The translations under genes and the position numbers were made by a program. A stretch of 64,000 nt of DNA, from assembly GCA_031310005.1 (NCBI GenBank), contig CM062382.1:2170001-2234000 (forward strand), read 5' to 3'. Shown here in pieces: positions 22,201 to 35,191 of this stretch (position 1 is its first letter; each line of letters opens with the position of its first letter). The notes beneath the pieces are model-generated. The model ran no database searches. It was not told where the DNA came from and saw nothing but the letters and a program-made list of their open reading frames with translations. The stretch is from Dactylellina haptotyla (taxonomy: Eukaryota; Ascomycota; Orbiliomycetes; Orbiliales; Orbiliaceae).

Positions 22201-25200
22201 GCCAGCAGGACAACGAGCGGGAGCCGCCAGAGCAGGTTCTCTGGCATTCGGGTCAACGCCGCTTGGTCAATTCTGGCGATATTGTCAAGGATATCCTCTT
22301 GCGTCAAGGGGATTAGTAAACTAGTCCAAAAGATCGAGAGAACTCCAACAGAAAAATTATTTGCTTGCCAGCTGCCTATTACAGTGTGCTATCAGAAGAG
22401 TTCATCAGCTCCATGAATTAATTCAAGAGGAACAGAAGGGGAGCCCTTTGCATATGTCAGATAAACATTTGATTCCCACTACCCCGCTCAACCGACGGAA
22501 CGTAGACAAAACTGTCCGTCGTCCGTATTTCCAAAAGTCACAAGCTTCGATATACCCCGGTGGGATGAAATAATCGGCCCACACACAATTGGGAGAAAAC
22601 TCTTTTTCAAGTTTCGCACTTGCCAGCCGCTCCCGTCCGAGAGCTCATAATTACACAAGTTAACCACTGCTAGTCGTTCCACTTTGACGTTTTAACCCCC
22701 AGATCTTCGATGCGTTCTAACCGTGCACAAGTCGCAAGTAAGTCCAATAGTATGAACCTTCTTGGTCAAGTTTTACGATTACCTGCAGGAACAGAAATTC
22801 GGCAAGGCGATCACAACACGGGCAAAAATATGTGTGCGCGCGAATAGTCCCGTTTCAAGATTCTGCATCTCCATGGGACATGGCACTTGCGGACCCACTT
22901 CCTCCTCCCGGGGCAACAACAGAATACGCCAATACCAATCCAATACCTGTAATAAGATTCTTCGGCGATGCAATATAACGGCCTAATGCGCATCCCACCA
23001 AAACAACAAAGGAATAAAAAACCCACCGTCAGAAATTTGAGCGTGAGAAATGAAAAGGTTCAATGTTAGCGTTATCCGATAATGATCCTTTCCTTGATGG
23101 TGACATTCGCATGATATCCAAACCTCCTCCTTCCTTTATGAAGTCTCCAGCCGAGGACTTATCACGAACGGTTTGTTAATCAGGGTCCTGAACATTACTT
23201 TTATTGAAGTATCGTAGGCTGCAACCTTTCGCGGGGGGCATCATGAATCTCGAACCGCCAGCCAACACGTGCGCGCTGTCATCAACAATCTCTCATATCT
23301 ACTGCCTTCTTCGCGTCGCGAGTTTCGGATTTCGCAGATGGCGTACCCTGGTTGATATTATAACATTTTGATTTTATTGACTTACAATCTCAATCAGCAC
23401 CAACAAACGAAGTTTCTCATGTTTTTTCTTTCCTTTAACCAGCCACTATCAAGATCGTTCGTCCCGTCTCCTGGCCTGGTAAATCCCGGAATCCTCCAGA
23501 ACGTGAAGGCTCTCGCCGAAGAACTGCCTAAAACCTCATGCTACCACCCACGTTTTAGATTTGAACAAAACGCCACGGTTAATATTGCACGTACTGTAGA
23601 TCTAGAGCGTAGAGATGCTGTTTTTCGCCCCTTTGAAGCGATATCGTTAAGAGAAACCCTACAGCAATATGTAAGGAATTCTTGTATGCGCTACAAGAAA
23701 AACTGCGACGGCTGAAAAGACAAGAGGGTGGATTCGGCAGAGAACATTCGCGATTGGCGTTTTTATTCGCCGACGGCAACGGGGTGTTCTTAGAACATCG
23801 ATTCGGTCCCTTTCTTCGACCGCCACCTGCGCAGACATACTTTGGAACGATCTGAACTAACTTTCCAACATTGCATGCAAGCTATATAGGACCACTTTGT
23901 AAACGGTCGCTTCCATCCGTTCTCATTCGTTAGTGAAGTTGGAAGTTTGAGAAACCTCTCTATGTGGCTCTACGCCACTGGTCGAAACGAAGCTAGACCG
24001 CAGCCCCGACTTCGAAGCATTCGATTATCGATAGCCAACGGGTGAATAGACTAAGAGAATGGGACGGCAGCTAGCTTGTAGCATCCTAATAGCCAGCCAA
24101 CAGTGGTTACGCAGTTGAAAAAAGTCGATCAGACCTTACGGAGAATATTGAAATATCATCCAGCCTCTCATCCGTCGATTGTTTCCCGCGATGCACAATT
24201 GATGCTTACGAATTCTGTAGAGCTCCACCCGTGACCTACATGAAGATCGATTGATCGCACGCAAGTGTAGCAAGGCTCGTCTCTATATGACATATTGGTG
24301 ATAGCGTAACTGTTATTCCTCGTGATCGCACGTAGATATATCCAATGTATTCCATCGGTTCCGGGTCAGCGCAAGACCAAAAAACCCCAAATAATTCGTA
24401 ATACCACTTCCACTGCTCTTCGGATGGTCTTCATCCTCAAGGCAGCCCTATCTCGTGGGGGCTGGAACTCAGTCTGACCGAGTAACGCGACCAGGAACCA
24501 TTCGACCTCAACTTGCGAAATTGTGTTGCACCGAGGTTCTGGGCGAAGCTAAATAATATAATTGCAAAATCAGAATTGGAACCAATTCTGGTTCCAACCT
24601 TTTCTATACAAGGACAAAGTTATGAAATTCTTCGGGTTTGCTAGCTCGTCCCTGGTTCAAAAGCCTTACAGGGCACCAATTACGGGGACCTCAAAAACGA
24701 GGTATCCGAATTGCCATCCAGCTGAATTCTGAGGCACATGCTCATTCACTGTAGCGGATCCGGCGAGAACTATATCTGGTACCGAAACGACGGAATCCTC
24801 TAGTTATAGAAAAATGCACTTGTATTATTAATAGTATGCGAAATAAAAACAGAAGAAGACACTGAGTTAAACCCAACAGTGACATCCATAATTTCTCACA
24901 TCAAATCCATGCTCGTCGTGCTGGTGTTTCTCAATATTTTCTCCAAATTTTCAAAGACATTCCCATATCTTCCCCGAAACCGACGGACACAACCGCCCGC
25001 CAAAAGAAAGGAATGAAAAGAACCGATGAAAAGAAAAGAAAAAGAACTTTATAGAAAGAATTTCGCAAAAGAAACATCCCGACCACGGAAATACACTGCC
25101 GCTTCCATTCATGCAGTGAGCCGTCACGAATAAGCCATTCAAGGAACGTGGTTGTTATTTCCAGCAACAGCGGATTGACACGTGCGAAAAGCAAAACTTT

Positions 25201-25737
25201 GTAGGAAGCGTGCATATACTACGGATGGACGCATGAGAACCAGAGTTCCGGGTTCCCCTGTTAACATGTCACCACGTTGCCATTGTAAATGTGTCGAACA
25301 AAGAAATTATTATAGATGGAGAGTGAGAGGAAAAAAGTAAAAGGATAAAAAAATATATTTTTCATTCTGTATAATCTGCTTCTGCTAAAGGGTTTTCTCC
25401 AAAAAAGTCCAAATGGCCATCGATCAAAAAGAACGGCCAATGGCTATAACGAGCCGATGCTTGTATTTACTCGTAGATGTATGCTATGGTCTCACCTTCC
25501 ACCTTTAAAGCTTTCGTACGCAATCCCCTATAACTAATAGTAATGTAATAAGTAGTAGTGTGTATAATATATCAACCTTCACCCGCCAATCGATGCCAAT
25601 GCAATAAACCGTGTAGTACCTCACCTCTCCCTACCGCCGTAAAACACCCCTCATCTTGCTTTTCATTATAAAATATATTTTCTAATGTCTCTCAGTTAAG
25701 ATGGTGAATCATTATTGAATACTCCCAGACCATATAT
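19237..25737. other. Gene-free region, 6.5 kb
   Basis: No frame with coherent coding character on either strand. The part nearest 19.2 kb is likely promoter or leader of the Ser-rich gene. A GA-rich tract lies at 20660-20697, and a pair of overlapping inverted repeats lies at 24572-24597. From about 24.8 kb the sequence is A/T-rich and adjoins the 3' end of the CCCH gene. Small open frames such as 22062-22307 (-) and 23368-23715 (+) look random. A long non-coding RNA or decayed transposon cannot be excluded by eye. Confidence 0.5.
24572..24597. repeat. Two overlapping perfect inverted repeats
   Basis: 24572-24589 is an 8-bp stem with a 2-nt loop. 24576-24597 is an 8-bp stem with a 6-nt loop. 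They share bases 24576-24589, so only one hairpin can form at a time. Confidence 0.85.
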
Positions 25738-27638
25738 CTACTCGTCTTCTTGGCAGAAGCGGCAGTAATAATTGCTGCACCGCCCATCTCCTTGTGCCGC
25801 CTCTGCGTTCGTCCTAAATGGACACTGGTGTCCATAATAGCACTTCTCGTCTTCACAGAACCCTCGTTTCTTGAGCTGCTGGCACGGCTTGCTCCGTTCG
25901 ATAATATACTTGAGCGTTTTCACGTCCTCATTGCTCAACTTGTACTTGTGCGAGTATGGACATGGTTGGTTGTAGCAGGCTCCGCGAAGGTAGAAATTAT
26001 TACAAGCCCGTGGGCTCAGGTTCTTGATGTAATTCACGCGCTCGGCGTCGGCTGAAGGTACCATACTATGTTGGATTCCGCGGGGGGCGTTCGCACTTGC
26101 TGCACCAGAACCACCGATTGTAATTGTCTTTGCAGTTTCCATCACAGGACTCGACGAGTTGTATTGGATGCTCACAGGGCGTATTAGTGTTGGCGGCGCG
26201 GGGGCGACGGCCGCGGATGCGTAGGAGAATTTAGTGCTATCGGAACCGCCAAATGTCCCGCCGTTGGTGCCGTTCACATGGCCGTTGAGGCTAGCTGTCG
26301 GGGTTAACAATGCCGGCGAGGATACTGGCGATCCACTGGTTATTTCGTTTTGTGATTCCCTAGAGAATATTGAATAACATGAACGGCTAGGGAGGTTCAT
26401 AGACGATATTTCTCGGGCCATGGGTGGTCCCTCAAGAAGCCAAATTGGATAATTAGGGTTGGTCGCGGTGCAAGTCTTCAAGAATGGGGCGTATCCATTA
26501 TCATGACCGCCTCCGAATAATATCAAACGGCAACGTGGATCCTTCAAATGGAACAAAAATTCACCTATGATGATCCCAAATATCAGCATTTCTGGCCGTA
26601 AGTAGAAGAATACGAGCACAATGGGTGGAATCACCTCTAATCTTAGAATCAGCCATCTCTTTACCATATCCAACGTCAATAAAATTAACATGTTCGAGTC
26701 TTTGAGTAAATCCCGTGAAAAACTGCTGTAAATCTCCTGGTTTGAGTACATTCGATTTGACTAAAGCCTTAGACAAGCCGTCCAGGTTTGCAAATACGAG
26801 GGCTCTGATTTCAAAATCTCCTTTGATACACAATTCGTCGCGCTTGGTGCGGGCTAGTTCTCGGACATCCTGGAGAAGGAGTTCGGCGGCTTCGCTACCG
26901 CCGTCTTTCTTTTTCTTCAATAAATCGAGATGGAACTGTCAATGTCATTATCGAGGTTAGTGTCATGCTAAAAAGAAGAGTAAGCAGGCTCAATAGGGGT
27001 ATCCGGAGCTTACAAGCATTCCATCTCCGTCGATTAACACTTGAATATAAGGATAGGACATCTAACGGGCCGAGACACAGATAGCAATAGCTCATTGTGA
27101 GCTTCGTCTATCTTCATTATTCAACCTAACCCTTCTCTCATCCAGGATGTACGTACAAGCTTTTCTTCGGCATCTCCATTCTGAGCCTTAAGATCCCTGA
27201 TTTCTTTCTGGGACGAACGCGCATAACTTTTCTCCCTCTCAAGATCATCTTCAATTCGTTCAAGTAAGTGGGTTAACCGTTCGTTTTGTTGTAAAAGATC
27301 CTAGAAGCATCAAAATCGGTTAGCTTAGTCCATTTCCACCACAAAAGAGAAAATAAAATTAAAAAAATGATGATGATGATGATGGTGATGATAGAAAGGA
27401 CAACCCTCTAGTTCCGCACGCGGTAAGAAAGCGCAGTATATTTTCTTACAGGACAATATAAAGCTCTATGATTGAAAGTAGAGGAGTAGGGGACAAGAGA
27501 GGGACGACATACCACTATCAACTCATCCTTTTGTCTTTCAGTTTCCGACAACGCCTCGAATCGATCCTTGTAGGTTTTGAGTAAAGCGGAGTTAGATATA
27601 CCGTGCACACCAATCCCGTTCGATATTGTTGCCATCAT
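25738..27638 (-). CDS. CCCH-type zinc-finger protein with N-terminal coiled coil and NYN-like domain
   Basis: Five exons: 27513-27638, 27157-27300, 27014-27061, 26635-26935 and 25738-26564, giving 481 residues. Residues 1-90 form a coiled coil (LLQQNERLTHLLERIEDDLERE). A domain starting PYIQVLIDGDGML follows; the VLIDGDGM strand and the later CRLILFGGGHDNGYAPFL resemble NYN/PIN-like nuclease folds of fungal CCCH proteins. After a Ser/Ala-rich linker come two fingers of C-x8-C-x4-C-x3-H spacing: Cys394/403/408-His412 and Cys434/443/448-His452. A Cys cluster (CSNYYCRFC) ends the chain. Such proteins bind RNA, but the exact role is unknown. The fourth intron (26565-26634) was chosen because it gives SKIRGEFLFHLKDPRC without an insertion. 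An alternative acceptor would add about ten residues. Confidence 0.85.
27367..27391. repeat. (ATG)n trinucleotide repeat in an intron
   Basis: About eight ATG/GTG units inside the first intron (27301-27512) of the CCCH gene. Confidence 0.85.
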
Positions 27639-30569
27639 GGTGGCTGTCTGTTTTGTTGAAGAAGAAAAAAAGGTTGTGACGTATGGAAGTGACTAAAATT
27701 AAGCTAAGTTTTAGGATAGCCTTTTTCTCTCTCTGCTCTCCCCCACGTCTCGGTTCTGCCGGGTTCCGTTGTTGGATGGAGGGGAGATTTAATTCGATGT
27801 CTGCTTATAAATGGATGGGCCGCGGGGTGCCTATCGATACGTCTTTGGTAGTTCTTTCGATCCCACGGGAAGGGAGGAAAAAGCTGGGGAAGACGAAGCT
27901 TTAATAGGAAAGTTCAGGTTGTTGTTTGTTGCGAGAGGGTGGGTGAGAATGGGAAAGCGAGGGCGGCGTCGTTGTATATTTTAGTCGTATTGTATTGGAT
28001 TATTATTTTAGAAAATTTAGCATCGAAATATGCGAGGGGACCAGGATTCCGCTGGCCTCTCGTCGCTCGCGGTGGTGCTTTGTTTGTTTCAGGCAAGCAA
28101 ATTCGAGACCAGGCTCGAGACGAAATGCGTGTTACGATATCGTGAATAGAAGGGGCAAATAAACGTAATAAAATTAAAATATTCAATAACCTGCTAAATG
28201 GTTGTCGCTTGTTAGAAGTAATTACGATATTTGTAGATGGATATTTGGCATATGCTGGGTAAATAGACAAGAGGTGCGAGCCCTGTTGTCGGAATTAATT
28301 TGTGCGGTGGGCTACAGAAATGCGGATCCACTTTGTTTCCAATAACAGGTATGTATTAGGGAAAACTGCACCTACTTAAGATATATATGCCATGCGCGTG
28401 TGATGCGCACCCTTCCAAACTTCTTTTACAACAGGAGCTCGTGCTTTACGAACATGTACAGCCGGTTTCTTCTGTAGAAAGAAGTGGAGAAAGTGGCGAC
28501 AGGGTCGATAAGGATATGATAAAGGGGAGCGTTGACGATGGAGTGTAGACGATGAGAACGAAAAATAAAAGAAAGGATTGACGAAAGTATTGGGAAAGGC
28601 CTAAAAATGCAAAAGTATATTTCTTTAAACAGCGTGCCTCCTTTGAGCAGGCCCAATTAATTAAATAACCCTCGTTCCTGTTCCCCTTGGATTGAATGCG
28701 AGCGAGCAAGTGAGAGAGGGAGACTATTAAATTGTGGTGCACGTTCCAGCCCACCAACATCGCATTTCAGCCTCGTACGTAGTAGCGCCAGTGAAACGAA
28801 ACAAAATCTAGAAACCCCGTGCTTCTCGTACCTCGCTGATCTAACTTGTTCAGTATCCTTGATGCTACAACGCTAACAGCAAATGGGAGGGCAGGGTAGT
28901 AAGAAGAAATAATTTTCTATCGCGAGTCCAGTTAGGTATCAGTCTTCCCACAGTCCCGTTCATGAGGGCAAAAAATAAAATAAAATAGACTTTCATATAA
29001 CTGGCAGCATGGAACAAGAATAAATGCAAGACAGTTTATGCATTGACACGGCACACAATAAAAAGTTGGGAGAGGTACACTCTCATTTCGCATTAGTGCG
29101 TTTGGTGGTCGACCTCTCTTCTCACTTTCTCGTTATTTGGCGTCATATAATGCCCAAATCTACCTGGCCTGATTCCCTAAAATATGATGCGCATTTCTCC
29201 TGAACCAAGTGATAGCGCCCCGGACGCTTATTTACCACCCAGACACAACCGCACCGATTAACTAAGACCGTGAACAGTCTAGGCCGCGTCCCCTCCAACC
29301 TAACATGCATATGTTGGCCTGGTTGTGCTCGGAAGTATCCAGCCTTGCCCGCCAAGCAAAAGCGAGACCGGGTGCCCATCGCGTGTGGTGTGGGGTTTTT
29401 AGAGGCACTTAACCTGAACCTATAACCCACAACCAGCTACTTTTTGGCGAAGGGGTGTATTGGAATGTGGAAGGCACAGCTCAAAGACAAGCAAGGTGGA
29501 GCGAGCAAAGGCGCCAAATGGTGCCGAATAAGCCAGGTTCAACTTATCCGTGGGCGTCTATCCACTCCAATGCATTCTACCCTCATCAAAACTGCCCCTC
29601 CTCCCCACCAATGTGGAAATTATGACGCGGGTTCATGAATCGACAGGAGGACATAGTGGTACAGCATCATGCAGCCTGCCGCGCCATACCTCAAATTATC
29701 CTGACAGTTTAGAAGAACTTATCATGGGACTAATAGCGCCTAAGTGGCTCGAGAGCACACAGTCACCCGATCATTCTAGAATCGCTTTGAAACTATATGT
29801 GAGGCGCGGTTTTTTCAGATTCAATTCTTGTGACTACGATATGGCTTGTGACAATTGATAATTGTTTCAAATGGTTTGATAGATTGAAAAGTAAGGGGCA
29901 CAAAATTCTATCCCAGGAAGAAAACACAGCATGTAGAAAAATCATTCCCCCATTGACTCCCGGAACAATGAAACAATAAAGACATAAAGAGAGAGATCTC
30001 TCGAGATCTCGAGAAATGTACATAACAACCGGCACAGACGCGAATATGAAGGTGCTAAGCGGAATACAAGGGATAGTAAATATTTTGTGTATCTGTGCAA
30101 TAACAAAACTGGAGAAGGCCAAAGTGTGCGAAAAAAAAGAGACGCCGGGGCACAGTAATACGAGCTTGAGGAATGTAAACTGAAAAAAAGGACAACCCTG
30201 GTTTTTCCCTGAACAAGTAGGAGATAAGAAAGAGGCATATGCAAGAGGTATTTGGAAGCAGCAAGAAAGAAGTTTCGTCCGTGTAAATCCCATGAGTATC
30301 GTGTAAAAGAGTACAAGGTGTGCAAACAAAAGGAAGGGGGCTAGAGTAACAAGGGAAGTCAAATCAAACGTTAGACGTTATCACAAGTCAATTGTGGCTG
30401 TAAGTTTTGGTTTTTGAACAAATGGAATACGGGGTGGGCAGCTCATCTCCAGAAAGAGTGAGGGCTTCAAAAGCATCCAAAAGACATACAAGTATATCGT
30501 TGTAAGGGACTTTTAGTTTCGAATGCGTGATAATTTCACGCTGCCAAGTAACGCCAAAAGGAAGCCCTT
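27639..30569. other. Gene-free intergenic region, 2.9 kb
   Basis: Upstream flank of the CCCH gene and downstream flank of SIR2. Frames such as 29143-29430 (-) and 29793-30362 (-) have no coding character. A cluster of short palindromes (GAGATCTC, CTCGAG types) lies at about 29988-30013. An open frame near 30388-30630 (-) overlaps the SIR2 end and is discussed under findings. Confidence 0.5.
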
Positions 30570-32519
30570 TCACATTGTCATCGTGAAAGAAAACGTAGAA
30601 CTGCTCGGGAGCATTGCCTGCGGCTTGGCGACTTTCAAAAATTGGTGCTGCGATGTTTTATCAGGATTCGGTGTGTGCTCGACTTCAAAGTCGGCGGGTA
30701 TCATCTCATGCCTAAACTCGTCTCCCCAGCCGACCTGGCGTGCGAGTTCCGTGACAATGTCATCGCACTGATCTCCGATGAGCTCTACATCGAATTCTAT
30801 GTGATGGACAGGCTGTTTCAACTGTTAGTTTTGGGTTTCAAATAACCAGTGGCATGTACGGAATTGTGTTACCTCTCTCGAAATATATATCTGCGGTACG
30901 TTGGCAGGTAAGAATGCGGGAACCTCGGAAACAGGTGCCACCTTCAAACTGGTACCAATACAGATCAGAAGATCAACCTTGGCGCGATCGTGGTCAACAA
31001 TTCTGTGGAAACGGTCTGGGAGTTGCTCTCCGAAGAATATTATATCGGGCTTCATGACACCAATTTCGGGTTCAAGAGACCAATCCTCCTCGTCACTGCT
31101 GTCATCGTTGTATTTATTCTTCCTGCTCTTCGGCGCCGCGGTTCCTCTCTTCCTCTTCTTGCCAACCTGCTGCTTCGCCATCTCAGCTTCGACGCACTTG
31201 GGGCATTTGGCAATCTTCCCTGCGCGTAAATCTTCGAAAATCTCCTCCCCGGAAACTTGAAACTTGCACTTTACACATGATGCTGTCGCAAACGATCCGT
31301 GGCATTGCACCAGTTTCTCGGGTTGCACACCTGCCAAATGTTCGATATTATCGATGTTTTGTGTGTAATTTCGGAGAAGCTTTCCTTTTCGCTGAAGGAG
31401 CTCGATGAAGGCATGGGTGGGAGAGAACTTGTTGGTAGTGGGAAGAATGTCCTTGGCGATTGAATAGAAGATACTGGAAACGAAGATGTTAGGCACTTTC
31501 GGGAGCAAGTAAAAAGAAGAGAAACGCGAGAAACTCACGAAGGATCCTCCTTAAAGATCTGAATATCAAAAACTTCCTGTGGGTCACTCAACCCGAGCCC
31601 TTCGAGACGAGAATATAAACCACTGCCTTTACTTCTAAAGTCTGGAATACCCAAACTCGTAGATATCTAAGGGAAAGCGTAAGCACTCTGCTATTTGTGC
31701 AGAAACGGCAGGACAACATACACCAGCGCCAGTTAAGACCATAATGTTGCTAGACTTGTTAATCAAATCAACGACATCGTCGACAGAGTTGACATGCTGC
31801 AACTTCAACCGTTTAGCCATCTCCCGCTGCATCATAAGACCCAGCAGTGTAAAATAAGCTGAGTCGGCACTTCCTTCCAAGAACGCCGGCGGACGTAGTC
31901 CAAAGGCTGTAATAAGTTTCTTCGCTGTAATGGCTCCGCAAGAGACGGTCTGGTCGACGAAAGCCCTGCTTCCGACTTTTCTTAATAGGTCTTTATAATA
32001 CTGACATTCTTCGGGCGTGCAAAACTCAGGCCCTGATGCTATTGCCATTTCATATTAGCGACCATGCGTTCATGAAACTTCAATCGATCTTATCTTTTCG
32101 GGTATATATGTGCGTATGAATAATTTTACGTCTATAATCACACAACACACTCATTTCAAAGACAAGGATTCGGGTTTAGTGATGAGTATGGAATGTATAA
32201 GCTTACTCTCGCCCGATTTCTCCTTCATTTCCGCACCAAGCATGTCTTCATATAAACTCTGGTCCTCCCAATCGCTCGATTCTGCCTCGCTGCCTTCAAT
32301 TACGCCGTCACCCTCAAAATCATCAGCATCCTCGCTCGACAAGGCCGAGTCACCGGTGTCGGAAAGTGTAGACGGCATCCTGCGTATGTCAGAGGGGAGT
32401 AGGTCCGAAGCGTCGGAAGATTGGTCTTGTGAGAGTTCGATGATGTCAAGGGCGGAAGGAGTGAGTTTGTTCGGTGGCGGCCGGATTGAAGATTTCGGTG
32501 TTAGGGCTGTGCTGTCCAT
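30570..32519 (-). CDS. SIR2: NAD-dependent histone deacetylase, Sir2/Hst1 class
   Basis: Five exons: 32207-32519, 31722-32038, 31539-31666, 30873-31473 and 30570-30812, giving 533 residues. Residues 1-105 are Ser/Asp-rich and acidic. A Sir2 N-terminal helical domain follows ([20 protein letters not shown]). The catalytic core has TGAGIS at 207-212 (created by splicing), [31 protein letters not shown], catalytic His311 in QCHGS, zinc ligands Cys319/322/343/346, a basic KKRKRG stretch that may be a nuclear signal next to an acidic SSDEED patch, KPDIIFFGE, and [11 protein letters not shown]. The enzyme deacetylates histone tails using NAD in silent chromatin. The first intron is 168 bp, long for this window. 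The last residues after KTSQHQF are not conserved-looking, so the exact C-terminus is less certain. Confidence 0.92.
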
Positions 32520-34555
32520 TTCAGTCGGTGCTCAAGAATCGGCTGAGGCCAAGTGAGAGAAGGAAAAAAGATGAAAGGATGTGAAGGGTTGAGAGTTGTG
32601 TCGAACAAGGAGTTGGTTGGAACGGAAAAAGGAAAAGGATACGCCGACCAAAGCGGGTTGTGGTTGTCGAAGGTTAGTTTGTATAAGGAGACGCACTTGT
32701 CGAGTGGTGCGGAGCCGCCGAGGGAGGGAGAAATGGAAGGAGAGAAAGGAACGGATAGACAGACAGACAGGAAGGAAGACGGGAAGGAAGGGAAAGCGGC
32801 TGCAGCGACGACGACGGAGCGAGGAAGTAGAAAAGGGACGAAGAGTAGAAGCGGCCGGGAGTTTGTTCAGTGAGTGTCGAAATGAGAGGTTACCAGGGAA
32901 CGAGCGAATAAGATTGGCCGAATGGAGCAAGTCTGCAGAACAGAACGGAGCGAAGACGAGTGAGAATTGAGTTGGGAGTTGGCCTGGGGCTGGTTGTATT
33001 TGTACCGCTTCTCGATGGACAAAGGGGAAGGCAAATGCAATGCAGACGACGACGATGATGATGATGAGAAGCACTAACAGAGCCAGAGAGAATGCAAGAA
33101 AGAGGATTGGTATCGAGTCTCAAAGGGAGGAGATTTCGATTCCAAACGGCCGAAATGCTGGTGGTGGTGGTTGCAGCTAGGCCGGGCGAGTGATAGCAGG
33201 CAATGGGAATAATCTTAATAATCTTGATAATCTTAATTGTGGAATCCGACCCCAAGAAAGTCAGAGACCGCCCTTTCTTCGTTTGGTCAACCGGCCGTTC
33301 CGACGCTGACTGACCTGGCTATCCTTGCGAAGAACGCTCCTGAAGCTACGAGAAGGAGAGAGGCAGGGAGAGAAGTGAAATTGGACCGGGCGAGCTAGTC
33401 GGGGCACAGATGAATCCACGAGCTGGCGTGTTACAGATGTTGAAGTTTACGTGAGTTTGAACGAGGTTGCCGGCCGAGTTGGCGGTGCTGTCGGGCAAGT
33501 GTTGACTTTGGCGTTGCGGGTGAGACACAATGGGGATCGGCCAACGCAGCGCAGTCCAGTCCGCCGGATTGTATCTTATTTTGTATCGCGAAGGGGAGGG
33601 GAAGGAAGGGAGCGGTAAGGTGGATGAGTGATAATATTTTCTGATGTGGTCAACCGTCTCTGCGGCGGTTGTATCCGGTATATTGCAATTAATTGACCGA
33701 TCCGGGTTCAACGTGGTTCTCGAGTTTCGTGTCTGCTGGGCTCCGATATTAATTATTATCCAGTGCCGTGCTAACCAAAGCTAAGGCCGATGGTGAGGAG
33801 CGCTAGAGCCAGAGACCACTTTGACCGTTATTCGGAAATGAGCAGGCCGGTATCAAATCGCGAAGATCCCACTTCCTCTCTCGTTAGACTCGGGTTGTAG
33901 ACAAAACAACGGAGAGAGTTATAAAATAAAGGTATTAAAATCTCGATCGGGGAAAAGCTGCGATCGAAGCTCAGCTAGCTGAGCAGGCCATGAAACTGCG
34001 CCTTTGCCAGCGCTCGCCGAATGGGAAGCACCAACCGCATGCATGTTGCGCTGTTCGTGGTGCACACAGGCCTCAAATCGACCGAATCCTGCCATTGGCC
34101 ATCGCGAACCGATGCTGCTTGGCGGCCATCACGCGACTCGCGAGTCCCTCCCATTGGCACGTCCACCGGTCGCCATGGTCTATAGAGGTACGCTGATATA
34201 TGCGCGAACCAGACCACGGTTCCCTTGGAAGCGCAATTATCGCAAACATTTCTCAAAAAAAAAAAAAGAAAAGAGATAAAGAAGGAAAGAAATGCGGCTT
34301 AGCCTCGCGATCGTGGCTTTCATAGCTTAATTTTGGAGGCCCATCGCGCGCGCTGTTCCACGGAACCGGAAACATCCCAACTGGGCAACTGGCCGTGTTG
34401 CTGCTCTCTGCTGCTGCTCACACCACCTGAAAATCCTCCCCCCCATTTTTTTATCCGCGTTAAGCGCCACCCGCCGTCCCTTCCAACCTCCACCACGTCC
34501 CTCGGAACCCCATTGAACCATCTACAAGGCCACCAGGGCCCCCGTTCATGCTTCA
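32520..34555. promoter_or_regulatory. Divergent intergenic region, SIR2 / COX19 (2.0 kb)
   Basis: 2.0 kb between divergent starts. It contains purine microsatellites (GACA and GGAA units, about 32755-32800), a GAC/GAT run (33044-33067), three 9-bp AATAATCTT-type repeats (33208-33234), and CT-rich sequence close to COX19. No gene seen; no factor site is claimed. Confidence 0.5.
33208..33234. repeat. Three tandem 9-bp AT-rich repeats
   Basis: Units AATAATCTT, AATAATCTT and GATAATCTT in direct tandem, in the SIR2 upstream region. Confidence 0.85.
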
Positions 34556-34974
34556 ATGTCGTTCGGTCGTCCTCCAGGACAGCTAACCTTCAATCCCACC
34601 CCGTAAGCAATCTCAACACTCATAAACACCCATCCATCAATCCGCGTAACTAAACTTTGGTGATTTTTCAAATTCCAGACCGGAGCGAGGCTCCTTCCCG
34701 CTCGACCACGATGGCGAGTGCCAGCCCGTGATGAAGGACTATCTCTCCTGCCTCAAGAAAGTCCGCGGGAACAATGATCCAGAGTGCAGGTTGCTCGCAA
34801 AGGCATACCTCAAATGCCGGATGGACCAGTAAGTACCTACAGTACAGAAATCTACGGTTTACAAATTTCGCCTACAATTTTCTGATCAATTACTTTAGCA
34901 ATCTCATGGCGAAAGACTCGTTTCGGAATCTAGGGTTCCAAGACGGAAAGGACAGTAAACCGGCCGAAAAATAA
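34556..34974 (+). CDS. COX19: Cytochrome c oxidase assembly protein COX19
   Basis: Three exons: 34556-34602, 34679-34828 and 34899-34974, with introns of 76 and 70 bp, give a 90-residue protein of the usual Cox19 size. It reads [10 protein letters not shown], then [15 protein letters not shown], and has twin Cx9C motifs: [15 protein letters not shown] and [15 protein letters not shown]. It ends with the family block [17 protein letters not shown]. The twin Cx9C helices form two disulfides through Mia40/Erv1 in the mitochondrial intermembrane space, where Cox19 helps deliver copper or redox equivalents for cytochrome oxidase assembly. No presequence is present, as expected. Both introns fall inside codons, and the joined frame is exact. 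It is convergent with TRL1, 217 bp away. Confidence 0.95.
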
Positions 34975-35191
34975 AAAGGGTTTACATACATCTTCACTGT
35001 ATAAAGGTTACCACATTGATCTACTTGTACCATAATATATAACCGATAAACGCCATTCCATTCCGTTAATCCATAAAACCAAGCTAATTTTATGCCCCGT
35101 TTTTCCGAATGACGAGCGCTTTATAACTGAGGAGACCTTTAATGTTCTACCAACTAATTACAAAAGGTGACTGGACGACCGGACCAACTAA

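Noticed and set aside
22062-22307. 81-codon minus-strand frame starting MTQEDILDNIARID
   Set aside because: It looks faintly protein-like but is isolated and short, with no neighbouring exon that keeps frame.
29793-30362. 189-codon minus-strand frame downstream of SIR2, rich in Phe, Leu and Ser
   Set aside because: The composition is what A/G-rich plus-strand sequence gives on the reverse strand. No organised membrane-protein pattern and no conserved motif.
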